Source: Cladocopium goreaui (taxonomy: Eukaryota; Sar; Dinophyceae; Suessiales; Symbiodiniaceae). Taken from it: 64,000 bases of DNA. A program made the translations under genes and the position numbers. Shown in pieces: positions 32,728 through 43,983 of this stretch. The stretch's first letter is position 1; the number at the start of each line of letters is the position of its first letter. The stretch is from positions 1 to 64,000 of the forward strand of contig CAMXCT020000504.1 in NCBI GenBank assembly GCA_947184155.2, in the 5' to 3' direction. The notes under the pieces are model-generated. The model saw only the letters and a list, made by a program, of their open reading frames with translations. It ran no database searches and had not been told where the DNA came from.

Positions 32728-33722
32728 TTAGATTCCACGAACAGCACAGCCGACAAATTCCTGAACAGCGCAGCCGCTTGGTAGATCAAATAGTCTGGAG
32801 ATCTTCAACCTTAGTCTGTTTTGTCCGGTGAATTCTTCCAAGTTGGTGGGTGCAGGTGCCAGGCCCAGCGACCTAGAACTTAGAACTGGAGGTGTCTTCA
32901 AAAATCGACAACAACTACTCATCATAAGATTCAAGAAATGGCACAGCATATGCAATGGTGTGGACAATAGAATTGCGGCAATCATCTGCGTCCCAGTTTC
33001 CGATATGTTCCTTTTTCCATGGTTCCTTTAAAAGCTATGCCAGCTATGCTGCCGTGCAACTGCCCTCTTAGCACCAGTCCATCGTGGGGGTTTCGGAGAA
33101 TCTGGCCTTGCCTCAACAGGAATTTCGTCGCGACCCGCTTCCAGACCTCAGCACTGGCACTGAAGATGTTTTGCTATCATCAGTATCATCAGCAACCCAA
33201 TGATAACCAATGACCACTCACAAGAACCCTACCATGCTGCACTTCCCTTTTTCTGCGGCCGAGTCGCTGAAATCACTTGAATGCCTTGTGGCAAGCATGT
33301 CGCGACTGGTGCTACTTTCCCCATCCTGGAATAGTCAGGTTGCCAATGGGCAAGACCGGGCAGGATCCCAGTTCTACATGGATCTGGCAAACTGCCAGAC
33401 CAACAAACTGCCGTGGCTAATTGCAGAGCATCTACAGTACATGATAGTTTCTATATAGTTTCTATGATCAGACCCATGTATATTTACAGAATTAATTATA
33501 ATATACGTATATATATATATAGATAAATATGTTCACTTAATGTAAGAGCTTTATATTTGTGGATTTTTATGGGTTTTACAGTTTTACATCATGTTCTTTT
33601 CTATCTCCACCCCGGGCATCCCAGCATCTCCTGCCCGGCAACCTTCTTCGATCCCGACAAGAGGTTACTGAAGCTTCGAGTCAAGCGTCCAGCCTTCAAG
33701 ATGCTTCCAGCAGGTCTTCTAT
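32728..33722 (-). CDS. four candidate exons of one gene, unknown
   Basis: 33722-33602 reads RPAGSILKAGRLTRSFSNLL then SGSKKVAGQEMLG after AATAG. 33325-33233 has the acceptor GACTATTCCAG and the donor GTAGGG, is exactly 31 codons and reads DGESSTSRDMLATRHSSDFS. About 33161-32990 reads SAEVWKRVATKFLLRQGQIL then RNPHDGLVLRGQLHG. 32899-32728 reads LGLAPAPTNLEEFTGQNRLR then LKISRLFDLPSGCAV. Ser/Lys-rich composition suggests a soluble or regulatory protein. 32080-32720 otherwise holds only AT microsatellites. Confidence 0.45.
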
Positions 33723-34319
33723 TGAACGAGGATGTTGTTGCGAAAGAGTGATCCATGCAATACAGGAGATATAATACAGAATAATACAGGTAATTAAAAT
33801 ATATTAAAATGGTTTTGCCTGACGATGTCAAATCATGTCAAATCTATTCAGAACTCAATGGAATTCAGCAAAATGCCGGCTTTCATTATAGGTTTCAACA
33901 GCTCTAGCTCCGGCTTCCCTGCTTAACCGCTCCCTCTGCATACACGACAAAAAGGATTTGGGAAGTGTAGGTGCACACCGGCTGTGCACATGTGATTAAA
34001 AGGACTGGCGAAGTATTTGGCGTTGACCGTTCTCTAGCCTTCACATATGAATCATATGATCTATCATGATCTATCCTTAATTTGATTTGAACATTTTTGA
34101 ACAATGCCATAGAACATCTGACATCTTTACCTGTCTTTACCTCATGGGATCTATGCTTACCATTGCTTGACCTGGCCGCTGAAGTTGCCCGGAATGGTTC
34201 ACTGCTACAGGGCTCAGCGATTGCGACAGACCAAATTTGTATCCAATTTATAGAGGAACTGCCATGATTGCCATCAAAATAGTCATCAAATAGCCATCAA
34301 ATAGCCATCAAATATCCAT

Positions 34320-34500
34320 CAAATCCTGCACTGCAACATCATCGTACCACTTCCTCTCAGCTGGACTTTCACAAACAACCGTTGCAAGCCATGACTGCAC
34401 ACTGACGCAACTCGCTCATCCTGACCCAGAGCCAGCCTTGAGCGTACCTTGGAATGACAGCAACGGCAACACAAAACCCGTTGCCCATGCCGTGTCAAGA
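34320..34500 (-). CDS. candidate exon, unknown
   Basis: The frame reads RHGQRVLCCRCCHSKVRSRL then GLQRLFVKVQLRGSGTMMLQ, with an internal canonical donor AAG then GTACGC at about 34445. The Cys-rich CCRCC run may be chance. 33830-34310 shows only short repeats (ATAGCCATCAA at 34280-34320). Confidence 0.35.
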
Positions 34501-35020
34501 CTATGCACAAGCGTACACTAGCTGGAGGTCCGCTTTCAAGTTACGCTGGCAGCTGCTTGTGTTAATCCTGTGTTAACTGTATTAATCCACTCTATCCACT
34601 CTCTCTATACTTTCAACCATTTTTGCCTTCACCTCTTTGAATCTAGGGGGCAAATCGAGAGAAGAAAGGAGAACGGATAACTGCAAGCCCTATGATTTAT
34701 TCATCTTCTTAGTGCTTGTCTCGCACATCCCGGATTTGTTTTGAGCGGCTAGACAAGAATTTGTTTAAAACCATGTAAATCAAATATTTCATTTATATCA
34801 TCTCATATGTATATATATATATATATTAAAGGTACTATGAGCCTTTGCATGATAGCCTGTCAGGTTTGTGCGAAACATCTCAGTGTTGGCTCTTGATTCA
34901 TGTCATGTTGCCCTTATGTATTTCTTACAAAGTTCCTTTTCTTACCAGAATTGCCAATGATGTCATACCAGATGGACAATGAGGACACGTACGAAAACTG
35001 TGTTCTGCAGGACTAACTAC

Positions 35021-35189
35021 GGCACGTGCTCTCTTACGGGGCAGTTTTCTATCAGCAATTCAGCCATGGCCAAAGCATTGTGCAAACAATCCCAGGCCCA
35101 AAGCTGAATCAATGGCATTCTCAATCTGCCAGCCCCTTTTTCCATAGAACTTAGACCTTGCAGACAAGCATGATTAGCTGGTTTCACCC
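35021..35189 (-). CDS. internal exon, unknown
   Basis: The acceptor CCAACAAATGCAG, with G following, precedes 35189 and the donor GTAGTT follows 35021. The frame reads VKPANHACLQGLSSMEKGAG then LRMPLIQLWAWDCLHNALAM. It is helical in character. Confidence 0.45.
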
Positions 35190-35290
35190 CTGCATTTGTT
35201 GGTTTCAATACTTAGTTGTTTTCTTGGTTGAGTCCCAATCAACAACAATTATATAGTCAGTGCGGCGCCCAAGCAAGTCCCTTCACCCAC

Positions 35291-35371
35291 CTAAAATGCG
35301 CCGAAACACTGATTCCTCAGAGCCGGGGGCTTGAGGAGTGCAAAGTCACCAGGGATGTCCGCACTAGAGTG
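35291..35371 (-). CDS. terminal exon, unknown
   Basis: The acceptor GGTGCCTGTAG is followed by DVGHSSADIPGDFALLKPPA, then LRNQCFGAF and a stop. Confidence 0.35.
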   Translation of the reverse strand, partial: HSSADIPGDFALLKPPALRNQCFGAF

Positions 35372-35719
35372 ACCCACATCTCTACAGGCACCCAGAGAAA
35401 TCAAGAGAAACCAAGAGAAACCAAGAAACCCAGCATCTCTGGCAATGATTTGGAGGGTCGAAAGGTGAATTTCGGGGATGGAAAGGGGATTTACGTATTG
35501 TGAAGTTGAAAATCTTTTAGGTTTCACAAAGCCGTGCCCAGGGTCTGTTCAACCACATTGGTTAAACATGATTCAACATGTTTTTCCCCACGGTCCCGCC
35601 CCCTGGACCACAGAACCATGAGTTACTCAACGCATGATGAAGGTGAGGGTAAGGATGAGGATAAGGATGAACATGATTATATAGTTATATAGCTACATAA
35701 TGATCGAAGGAAGTTTAGG

Positions 35720-36490
35720 CGTCAAACTTCCGACAATATTTGACAGATGAAAAGCAGAGACGGGAAGAGCCAGAGAGAAAAGAAGAGTAGAAGAGAGAAG
35801 ATCAGAGAAGAGAAAGAGTCAGAAGGTAGGAAAGCCGCGAAACACTCTGTTTTTCCAATGGTTTGTGGCTCCGGAAGGTGGAAAAGTAGGCTCGCTAAAG
35901 CGGCGGGCACGGAGCCATCTGGCCAAATGAAAGATGAAGAATTGCACGCCATCGTGGCGCGAAGCACATTTCGAAGTCAAAATGTACAAAACACCTCAGC
36001 TTCGGATCACTTTTAAGAGTTGAACTGTTGAAAAAGTGCACGCCGTTGTGGCGCCAAGCACGTTTCGAAGTCAAAATGTACAAAACACACCATTGTCGGA
36101 CCACTTTTGGGAGATGTCGAAAAAGTGCACGCCGTTGTGGCGCGAAGCACATTTCCAAGTCAAAATGCACAAAACACACCATTGTCGGACCACTTTTGGA
36201 AGTTGAGATGTCGAAAAAGTGCACGCCGTTGTGGCGCGAAGCACATTTCCAAGTCAAAATGCACAAAACACCATTGTCGGACCACTTTTGGAAGTTGAGA
36301 TGTCGAAAAAGTGCACGCCGTTGTGGCGCGAAGCACATTTCGAAGTGAAAATGTGAAACACACCAGGGGTTCGGACCACTTTTGGAGGTTCAGATGTTGT
36401 TTCGCGTGGCAGGCGCAAGGGAATGTGCACCTTGTCAAAAGTGAGAAAACGTGAAGGTTTTGTAGCATTTTCAACCACATCCACCACTAC
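35720..36490 (-). repeat. dispersed Symbiodiniaceae-type repeat with five internal units of about 93 bp
   Basis: The words AAAGTGCACGCCGTTGTGGC and TTGTCGGACCACTTTTGG recur about every 89-95 bp from 35940 to 36390. On the minus strand the translation gives NVLRATTACTFSTSQLPKVV and FRHLNFQKWSDNGV, and the 3' side is pyrimidine-rich (TTTCTCTCTTCTACTCTTC). I recall similar strings in many predicted proteins from Symbiodinium and relatives, which points to a high-copy genomic element rather than a gene. Confidence 0.7.
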
Positions 36491-37960
36491 ACCACACTAC
36501 ACTCCAATACACTACACTACAACTACACCTTCACTACATTCCACTACACTACACTACACTCCACTACACTCCACTAGGCTCCACTACTCTACACTACACT
36601 CAATTACACTTAATTACATTTAATTACACTCGATTAAACCACACTACACCACATTCCACTACACTACAATACACTACATTACATTACACTCCACTACACT
36701 ACACTACATTACACTACATTACACTACATTCTACATTACGCTACACTACATTACACTACACTACACTCCACTACACTACATTACACTACACTACATTCCA
36801 CGACACTACACTACACTCCACTACACTCCACTAGACTACACTCAATTACACTACATTACATTACACTACACTACACTACATTCCACTACACCCAATTACA
36901 TTACACTACACTACATTACACTACACTACACTACATTCCACTACACTACACTACACTACACTAACCACAACCACAACCACAACTACAACTACAACTACAA
37001 CAACAACAATACTACATTTACATTACGCTACACTACACTACGCTAATTACACTACACTACACTCCACTACACTACACTGAATGACACTGCACTACACCTA
37101 CAACTACAACCGCAACTGCAACTGTCACTGCAACTACACTACATTACATTACACTACACTAATGACATTACACTACACTACACTATGTTACACTCCATCA
37201 CACTAACTACAACTACAACTACATAAAACTACACTACACTACACTAATTACATTACACCACACTGCACTACACTTCACTACACTACACCCCACTCCACTA
37301 CACCTCATCACACTACACCCCACTACACTACAGTACGCTACACTTGATTACACTACACTACACTACACTACACTACACCACACTACACTACACCACACTA
37401 CACTACACCACGCGACACTACACTACACCACGCGACACTACACTACACTACACTACACTACACTACACTACACTACACTACACTACACTAACTACAACTA
37501 CAACTACAGCTACAACTACAACTACAATACAATACATAACACTACACTACAACTACAACTAACTACAACTACAACTACAACTGCACTACACTAATTGCAT
37601 TACACCACACTACACTACACTACACCACACCAACAACTACAACTACAACTACAACTACGACAAGCACAACTACAACTACAATTACAACTACAACTACATT
37701 AGACTAATTGCACTACGCTACACTACACTACACTACACCACACCACACCACACTACACTCAATTACACTACCCTACACTGCCCTACCCCACATTGCATTA
37801 CATTACATTACAGTACACCCATTACACCACCACAAATGCAACTGCAACTACACTACACTAATTACACTAGACCACAACTATAACTCCACTACACTACAAC
37901 TACAACTACAGCTGCACTACACCGCACTACATCCAGCAGTTGTGGGTGAGGTGACCGACC
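36482..37960. repeat. 1.5-kb ACTAC pentanucleotide array
   Basis: Degenerate (ACTAC)n with interspersed ACAACT and CCACT blocks abuts the dispersed repeat. Open frames such as repeating TLHYTTLHY are artefacts. Confidence 0.95.
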
Positions 37961-38329
37961 AGGTGACCACTGCAACCATTGCAGCCACTCCAAAAAACAC
38001 AGCTCCAACCACCTTTCGGTCCATCAGTGGATTCGCTCTGTCATCCGTGATTTTCAACTACCAATCTCTCCTATAGGTTTCCTATTTTTGAAACTTCCGC
38101 CACCGCCTTGTGCGGTACTACTGGTATATAGTTATACTGTTATAGGTATAGTTATATAATTATAGTTATATAATAGTTATGTAATGTTATGTAATGAGTC
38201 ATGGTGATCAGGAGAAGGAAGAGTAGGGCAATGATGAAGAATGAGGAAGATTTTGATAATGTGATGATGGTGCTGGAGATGGCAGGCGGGATGGCGAGCG
38301 GGATGGCGGGCGGTGGCGGCTGCGAGGAT

Positions 38330-38405
38330 GAGGAGGACGATTATGACGGTGATGGTGGTGATGATGATGATGATGATGATGAGGAGGAGGGGGAGGATGA
38401 AGATG
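38330..38405. repeat. GATGAT/GAGGAG microsatellite
   Basis: The purine-rich triplet run reads as Asp/Glu on the plus strand. It lies inside the probable intron downstream of the exon ending at 38472. Confidence 0.85.
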
Positions 38406-38471
38406 AAGTTCTTGTGATGGTTCTTGATTTTGGTGATTTTATTTTGCTGATGCTGATGCAAATGCTCATAC

Positions 38472-38737
38472 TGATGGTAATAGCCCGCCGTCGTACCAAT
38501 AAGGCCAACATGAATTGGCGGAACCACTACCATCAACATCATCAACAACTGGCTGATGTTGCACAGAATCTGCACAGTCCCATTGTTACCACATGTTTCA
38601 CATGTTCCCACCAAGAAGCTCTTATTGATTCTCTTCTGCTGCGATTGCACCTCCTTGACCTCCTTGACGGTTGGTGTAGTAGTATCCCCCTGAGCAGTTG
38701 CAGTTCCGTCCAGGCTTTTAGAGTCGAGATGTTCGTA
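38472..38737 (-). CDS. exon with a transmembrane helix, unknown
   Basis: The acceptor GCTGGACGCAG precedes 38737 and the canonical donor GTATGA follows 38472. The frame reads SLDGTATAQGDTTTPTVKEV, VQSQQKRINKSFLVGTCETC and ISQLLMMLMVVVPPIHVGLI. A polar, possibly coiled region leads into one membrane helix. No family recognised. Confidence 0.5.
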
Positions 38738-40009
38738 CTGCGTCCAGCATCAACCCGACCGTGGTTGTCCTATGTTGTCCTAGCAGCCCTGGAGTGCAAG
38801 TGCACAACGACAGCTCTTTTTGCGTGACGATTCTGAGAAATTGTCGAGTGGGAACCTCACCAATGCCCCCAACTTTGGTCAGTCATGGTCAGTCCTCCAC
38901 GAATCGCTTCTCCACTCTACCCAAAGTCGAGGTATGCAACTGGAGCATGTCCACGAAGCTCCTTGGCACGCCACAGTTGTGTGGAGTTTCCACCGCAGCG
39001 CAGCTCGCGGAGTTAGGCCCACGTTTCAATCTGCACAAATTTAGCCACAACTGTACATTGGCCAAGATCCAATGTGGTACCTACCCACGGTCAACAAAAT
39101 GTAAAAAAATATAATAAAATAGAATGCAGAATTAGAGATCACCAGCGGGCAACTGACCTTTATATGCCGCTCTCTGCACATTCATTTCCAGGCGACGTAA
39201 CTGCCATGACCAGTGTCTTACAGACTCAGAAACATGAAGTCTATTGAAGTCTAAGATACCATCTTGTTTGATTTTTGTTGAACAAAGAAGTGACAAATAA
39301 GCTCATACTTTGGAGGTTTCAATATGCACCGCTCATTGTCAGGTTGTGATACTGTAAGATACTGTAAGTGCTGGAACTCGCCGCTATTCTTGCACAGCTC
39401 GAAAATCGGGGGGCTCAAGAAGACTACTGTCGAGCATCTGCAACAGCAGGGACAAATGACCAAGGCCAATGAAGCTGTAGATCACATTCAACCAGCCTCA
39501 GTTTCACAAACGCAAACATAAATCAACATAATATCACATGCTGTAATCCTGAAGCAAGAAGAAAAAAAGGTATAGAAGAGAAATCAACGAATTTCCATGG
39601 ACTATAGACTACTCTGTACCGATCAACCAGTACCAAGAATGCATGTTTTAATCATATTTATATTTACATTGACATGTCACGATCCCACGTGTTTGACATG
39701 AATCACGGGCAGAACAAAGCCAAGTTCAAAGTGATCATACAGCGAATCACAGTTGAACTGTAGCGGGCTCGACGGGCTTAACCCTGGGCATCTACACAGT
39801 CAAAACTTCTCATCTCACCATCAATCCACCGTCACAACTGAGAGGCGACCAGTGTCAGTCTGAGGAATTAGGTCTCCCAGTCCAATGGTCATTGACGTCT
39901 CCCAGCAGAACCACATGGACTCCTTGGCTGTGCGAAGTTTCCCCCTAGATAAGCAAGGTTCAAAACCCCTGTTGCTTGATGATTCATGGGGGGGTTCTAA
40001 AGTTATACT

Positions 40010-40600
40010 ACCCAATATACAATAATATACATCACTATACTCGGAAGTATCATATATCATCATATATTATCATATATAATAATATATTATCATGTATCAT
40101 CATATATCATCAAAAATTATCATATATCATTGTATATTCTTCTATATCATCATATATTATCATATATTATCATATATCATCAAATATTATCATTTATTTT
40201 CATATATCAGCATATATTATCATAAATTATATTTCAAATATTATCATATATTATCATATATCATCATATATTATCATATATCACCATATATTCTCATATA
40301 TCATCATATATTATCATGTATCAACATATATGATCGAATCATATATCATCATATATTATTGTATATCATCATATATTATCATATATCATCGTTTATTAAC
40401 ATATATTATCATAAATCATCAAATATTATCATATATCATCATATATTATCATATATCAAATCATAATATGATTATCATATATTATCATATATTATATTAT
40501 CATTTATCATCTATCATCATATATTATCATATTTCATCATGTATAATCATGTATTATTATGTATTATATCATATCATAATATGATTATCATAAACCATCA
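40010..40600. repeat. AT-rich array, 10/20-bp period (CATATATCAT)
   Basis: About 0.6 kb of CATATATCAT/CATATATTAT blocks. The long plus frames of I, Y, H and S are artefacts. 38740-40000 and 40620-41350 hold short open frames but nothing I can support. Confidence 0.95.
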
Positions 40601-41356
40601 TGAGAAATCATGAGAAATTCTGGCCATGACTCCACAAAGCTCCAGGACTCGACGTACATGAAGGTAGCGGTGCCCACAAAAAGCCAAATCAAGGCCACCA
40701 CGAAGATCAAAAGTGCCTCACTCAAATCTGGATATTCGTATTATATATATATATACATGTGCGAATATATATATATATACACATAATATATGGATATTGA
40801 CACAAGATCTAAATATTATCAAATAAATATACAAGATTTATCATGATTTGTCCATATATGCATTGGTGAAAAGAAGGTGGCGGCCTTGTTTCTTGAATTT
40901 GGGAGTGAAATGAATTAATTAATTATAATTAATTGCCTATAACTTACATGGCTGCTTTATTCATCTTGATTCTTGATGTTGCAATTGCAATGCTGATTGC
41001 CAATTCCTACTTGCTCCAACACCATGGATGGAGCAAAACCTGTCAGGCAATGCCTATGAATCCACATCTGGCCTATCTGTAATGCAGGTCATAGAGCATT
41101 GGTTCAAGTCATGGTCCTTTGAAGGATGTTCTCACAACATACAACTTTTTGTCTAGACTTCTGCAGGACGCGAAGAACGTTGGCAAAGACCGCAACGAAC
41201 GAAAGTGCACGAATGATGTTAGCGTGGTCATTTGTTGATTAAACACACACACGCCCACCAAAAAAAAACTCTGCAGAGGGACTGCCAAATGAAATGTGAC
41301 TTTCCACATGTAACAACCTGCAAAATTACATAAAGATTTAAGGACAACTGCAGAAT

Positions 41357-41510
41357 CAAACTAAGGCAGCATCCGTATGTCGCAGTTTCCGGAATTTGGC
41401 ATCAGAATGCTCCAGCAAAACCCTTAGCCAGGGAGCAGAACTGAAAGCTCGGGGAGAGACGACACTACAACTCTTGAATGCACTGTCCCATAGTCTGCCC
41501 ATCACATTAC
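41357..41510 (-). CDS. candidate exon, unknown
   Basis: After an acceptor-like ATGGGCAG the frame reads LWDSAFKSCSVVSPRAFSSA then PWLRVLLEHSDAKFRKLRHT. A nearby island, 41220-41105, reads IIRALSFVAVFANVLRVLQK. Confidence 0.4.
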
Positions 41511-41716
41511 AAGATATTACAATGACAAATGGCATCTTTTGATTCGGATTTGGATTTGGGGCACTGTTCTTATTGCCATTTTGTACTAACGCAGGCAACT
41601 GCCCCTGGCCATGCAAGGATTGAACCCTGCCAGGTTCTATTGCCATGCGGCCTCTGTTCTCGGCCCTAGTCCGTGCCTCTGACGCAACGAATCTACAGGT
41701 GTACCAACACTATGGG

Positions 41717-41900
41717 CTATGGGGATGAAGCAGCTAAGGTGCATTGCTTGCCCAAATTCTTCAATTGAAATGAGCTCACTATCACCTGAAGCAGTGTCGC
41801 CAGAATTGAAAAACGTGGAGGCTCATCAGCCCAAGAAAGTGCAACGCATCTTACAAATACACAAGATTTGGGGTCCATCAGGGCTGAGCATTGCAAACAT
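41717..41900. other. coding island of uncertain strand
   Basis: The minus frame reads ADEPPRFSILATLLQVIVSS. The plus frame reads EMSSLSPEAVSPELKNVEAH. Both are open with sensible composition. Confidence 0.25.
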
Positions 41901-42029
41901 GTGAAATGGAAAAATGGCAGGCAACAGGAGAACATAGGATGACGTTAGAAGATGTGAGAAGGAGGAAGCAGGAGGATGGGGAGAATGACAAAGAGTTGAG
42001 ACCCGATACGTAAAATCTAAAGACCTCAA

Positions 42030-42274
42030 CCTGACCGGTGAGGCTTCGGATCGAAGACTTGTGGTGATATGGAACCTGTTCATCACTCCCGGCAATACCT
42101 GCAACTGGGTTACATATGTTCACTTCTTCCATGAGCATTCGAACATCTTCTTCTCTCGCCTCAGGCAGCATAGTAGCTTTGAGCAGGATTGATGATGATT
42201 GACGGGGAGTTGACTGACCAATCAGTGGCAAACCCTCCAAGTCCCTCAATGACTTGATGCTCCCTACTGAGGTC
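42030..42274 (-). CDS. exon, unknown, possibly the cytosolic tail of the K+ channel
   Basis: The acceptor TTTCATCGACAG, with G following, precedes 42274. The frame reads TSVGSIKSLRDLEGLPLIGQ, SILLKATMLPEAREEDVRML and NPVAGIAGSDEQVPYHHKSS. Ser-rich, soluble and likely phosphorylated in style. It lies downstream of the channel exons on the same strand. Confidence 0.5.
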
Positions 42275-42741
42275 CTGTCGATGAAAGGAAAGAAGCAGAT
42301 CTCAGGCTTACGGTGACCATGCTGACATGCTGTCAGGCTGCGGGATAGCCCAAATCGTTGAGGGCCACCATGAATTCTGGAAGATTCAATTGGCCTGAAT
42401 CATCTCTATCGTACTTGTGGAAGATCCTAATGTTCCTCGTGCCGCGCCACACATTGTGATGCAGGGAGTTGAACCCTACGGAGTCACCGGACCCACAGCA
42501 CGTCAACACAAGACTTGTCGTACAACAACATAATTACGCATCTACTGTAAATAAGATGTGATTCGTGGTATGCATATTATATAGAAGTGCAGTAGCTTGT
42601 CATGTCATATCTTGTTTACATATTATTTATAAACAATATGTTTCTATTGGGATAAAAAGAGGGAGGGAGGAAACTAGTTGCCATGGGCGCTGCAGGGCGC
42701 CTGGGTGTTTTGTTGTCTTATTTTTACGTGTTTCTCTGGCT

Positions 42742-43088
42742 GATGGGGTGGGTTGGGGTGGGGTGGGATGTTAACGTTCATGTTACGCTCATGATGTTAC
42801 GTTGATCATGGGGTGGGGTGGGATGTTAACGTTCATGTTATGCTCATGATGTTACGTTGATCATGGGGTGGGGTGGGATGTTAACGTTCATGTTATGCTC
42901 ATGATGTTACGTTGATCATGGGGTGGGGTGGGATGTTCATGTTACGCTCATGATGTTACGTTGATCAAGGGGTGGGGTGGGGTGGGGTGGGAGGTTAACG
43001 TTAATGTTATGCTCATGACATTACGTTGATCATGGGGTGGGGTGGGGTGGGATGTTAACGTTCATGTTGCGCTCATGATGTTACGCTC
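42742..43088. repeat. 55-bp minisatellite, about six copies
   Basis: The unit contains GGGGTGGGGTGGGATGTTAA and GTTATGCTCATGATGTTACG. It includes the palindromes GTTAAC, AACGTT and TGATCA. One copy has lost the GTTAAC block, and another has an extra GGGGT. Confidence 0.95.
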
Positions 43089-43186
43089 AGAAAAAAAAAA
43101 GTTGCAGGTTTTGAAACAATAGGCCCACCGGAAGATATTCCAACAAGTGCTGTCTTTTCATTTATTTTAACACCGACATTCTAGGT

Positions 43187-43637
43187 TTGCTTGCTCAAAA
43201 GCCGTCCACCACAAGAATCATGGGAGGAGATCCAAAATTCAAAGCTTCTTTCAGCTGTCAGCTTCAAAAGGCCTACTGCTATCTATGCTGATGGTGCTTG
43301 TGCATGGTCCAAAGCTGCGAAGGTTTTGAAAGTTCCCTGTTTTCAAGAGAATCATCAGCAGAAAGAATATGCTTCCACAATTCGTACAGTGATCAAAGGA
43401 TTGTCGAACATCAGTGGAACACAGACCATTGATTCAGATTGGAAATCGTTGAAATGCTGGCTTCCCAAGGAAGCTCCAAAAAAAAACAAAAAAAAAAGGC
43501 ACTGGTGACTTGGCGACCCGCTCCTCAAAATTGGAGCAAAGGGTCTGGCAATGGATGTGGCGCAGAACAAAGCTGCGCGGCAATAATTCAGAGAAACTTG
43601 CACCCATGCATGAGCAAATTGTTCAATGGTTGAAGTA
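43187..43637 (+). pseudogene. transposase-like DDE fragment with a frameshift
   Basis: From 43187 a frame reads RPTAIYADGACAWSKAAKVL, then HQQKEYASTIRTVIKGLSNI, then TIDSDWKSLKCWLPKEAP. The order of a strand ending in Asp, a conserved His-x-x-x-E-(F/Y) and a later D-x-x-W-x-x-L-K resembles the ISXO2/IS1595- and Merlin-type transposases. An A-rich run near 43477-43496 shifts the frame. Another plus frame then reads KLEQRVWQWMWRRTKL and ends at 43637, as expected for the C-terminus. An acceptor-like ACATTCTAG precedes it. The N-terminal part is missing. Confidence 0.5.
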
Positions 43638-43983
43638 GTTTTTGATGTTTTTGGGACGTCAAAAAACCGGCGTGCAAGGCTGCATATGCAATTCCAATGG
43701 GAAATTCACGCACACACCCCTAAAACCACCAGGCGCCTATCAGCACCGTTCCCAACTAGTTAGACAGTTGGGCACGAAATTCCTACTGCTTGCTGTCAAA
43801 GCCATCGGCATGTCCACTCAATCGAGGCTGGGAAGTCAAAGCCTGTACTGCAAGTCAGTCATAATTGAGTAAGCATCAAAATTTTCAAAAGCTGGACATT
43901 GACATCTGGTGAAATCATTTAACAATATCATCAATGTCAATATCTGACATTGCCCCGAGGGCCTATGAGGAACTGATTCACCG

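Noticed and set aside
33210..33458. Plus frame with FPFSAAESLKSLECLVAS
   Set aside because: It is antisense to an exon of exactly 31 codons with a canonical acceptor and donor on the minus strand.
35895..36338. 147-codon frame containing FRHLNFQKWSDNGV repeats
   Set aside because: It is the translation of the dispersed repeat's internal units, in different frames in each copy, so I treat it as an element and not a gene.
36423..38076. Frames of T, H and Y such as TLHYTTLHYTT
   Set aside because: Direct product of the ACTAC microsatellite.
38201..38500. Poly-acidic plus frame (GDDDDDDDEEEG)
   Set aside because: A GAT/GAG microsatellite opposite the probable intron of a minus-strand gene.
39976..40584. 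202-codon frame of I, Y, S and H
   Set aside because: Direct product of the CATATATCAT array.
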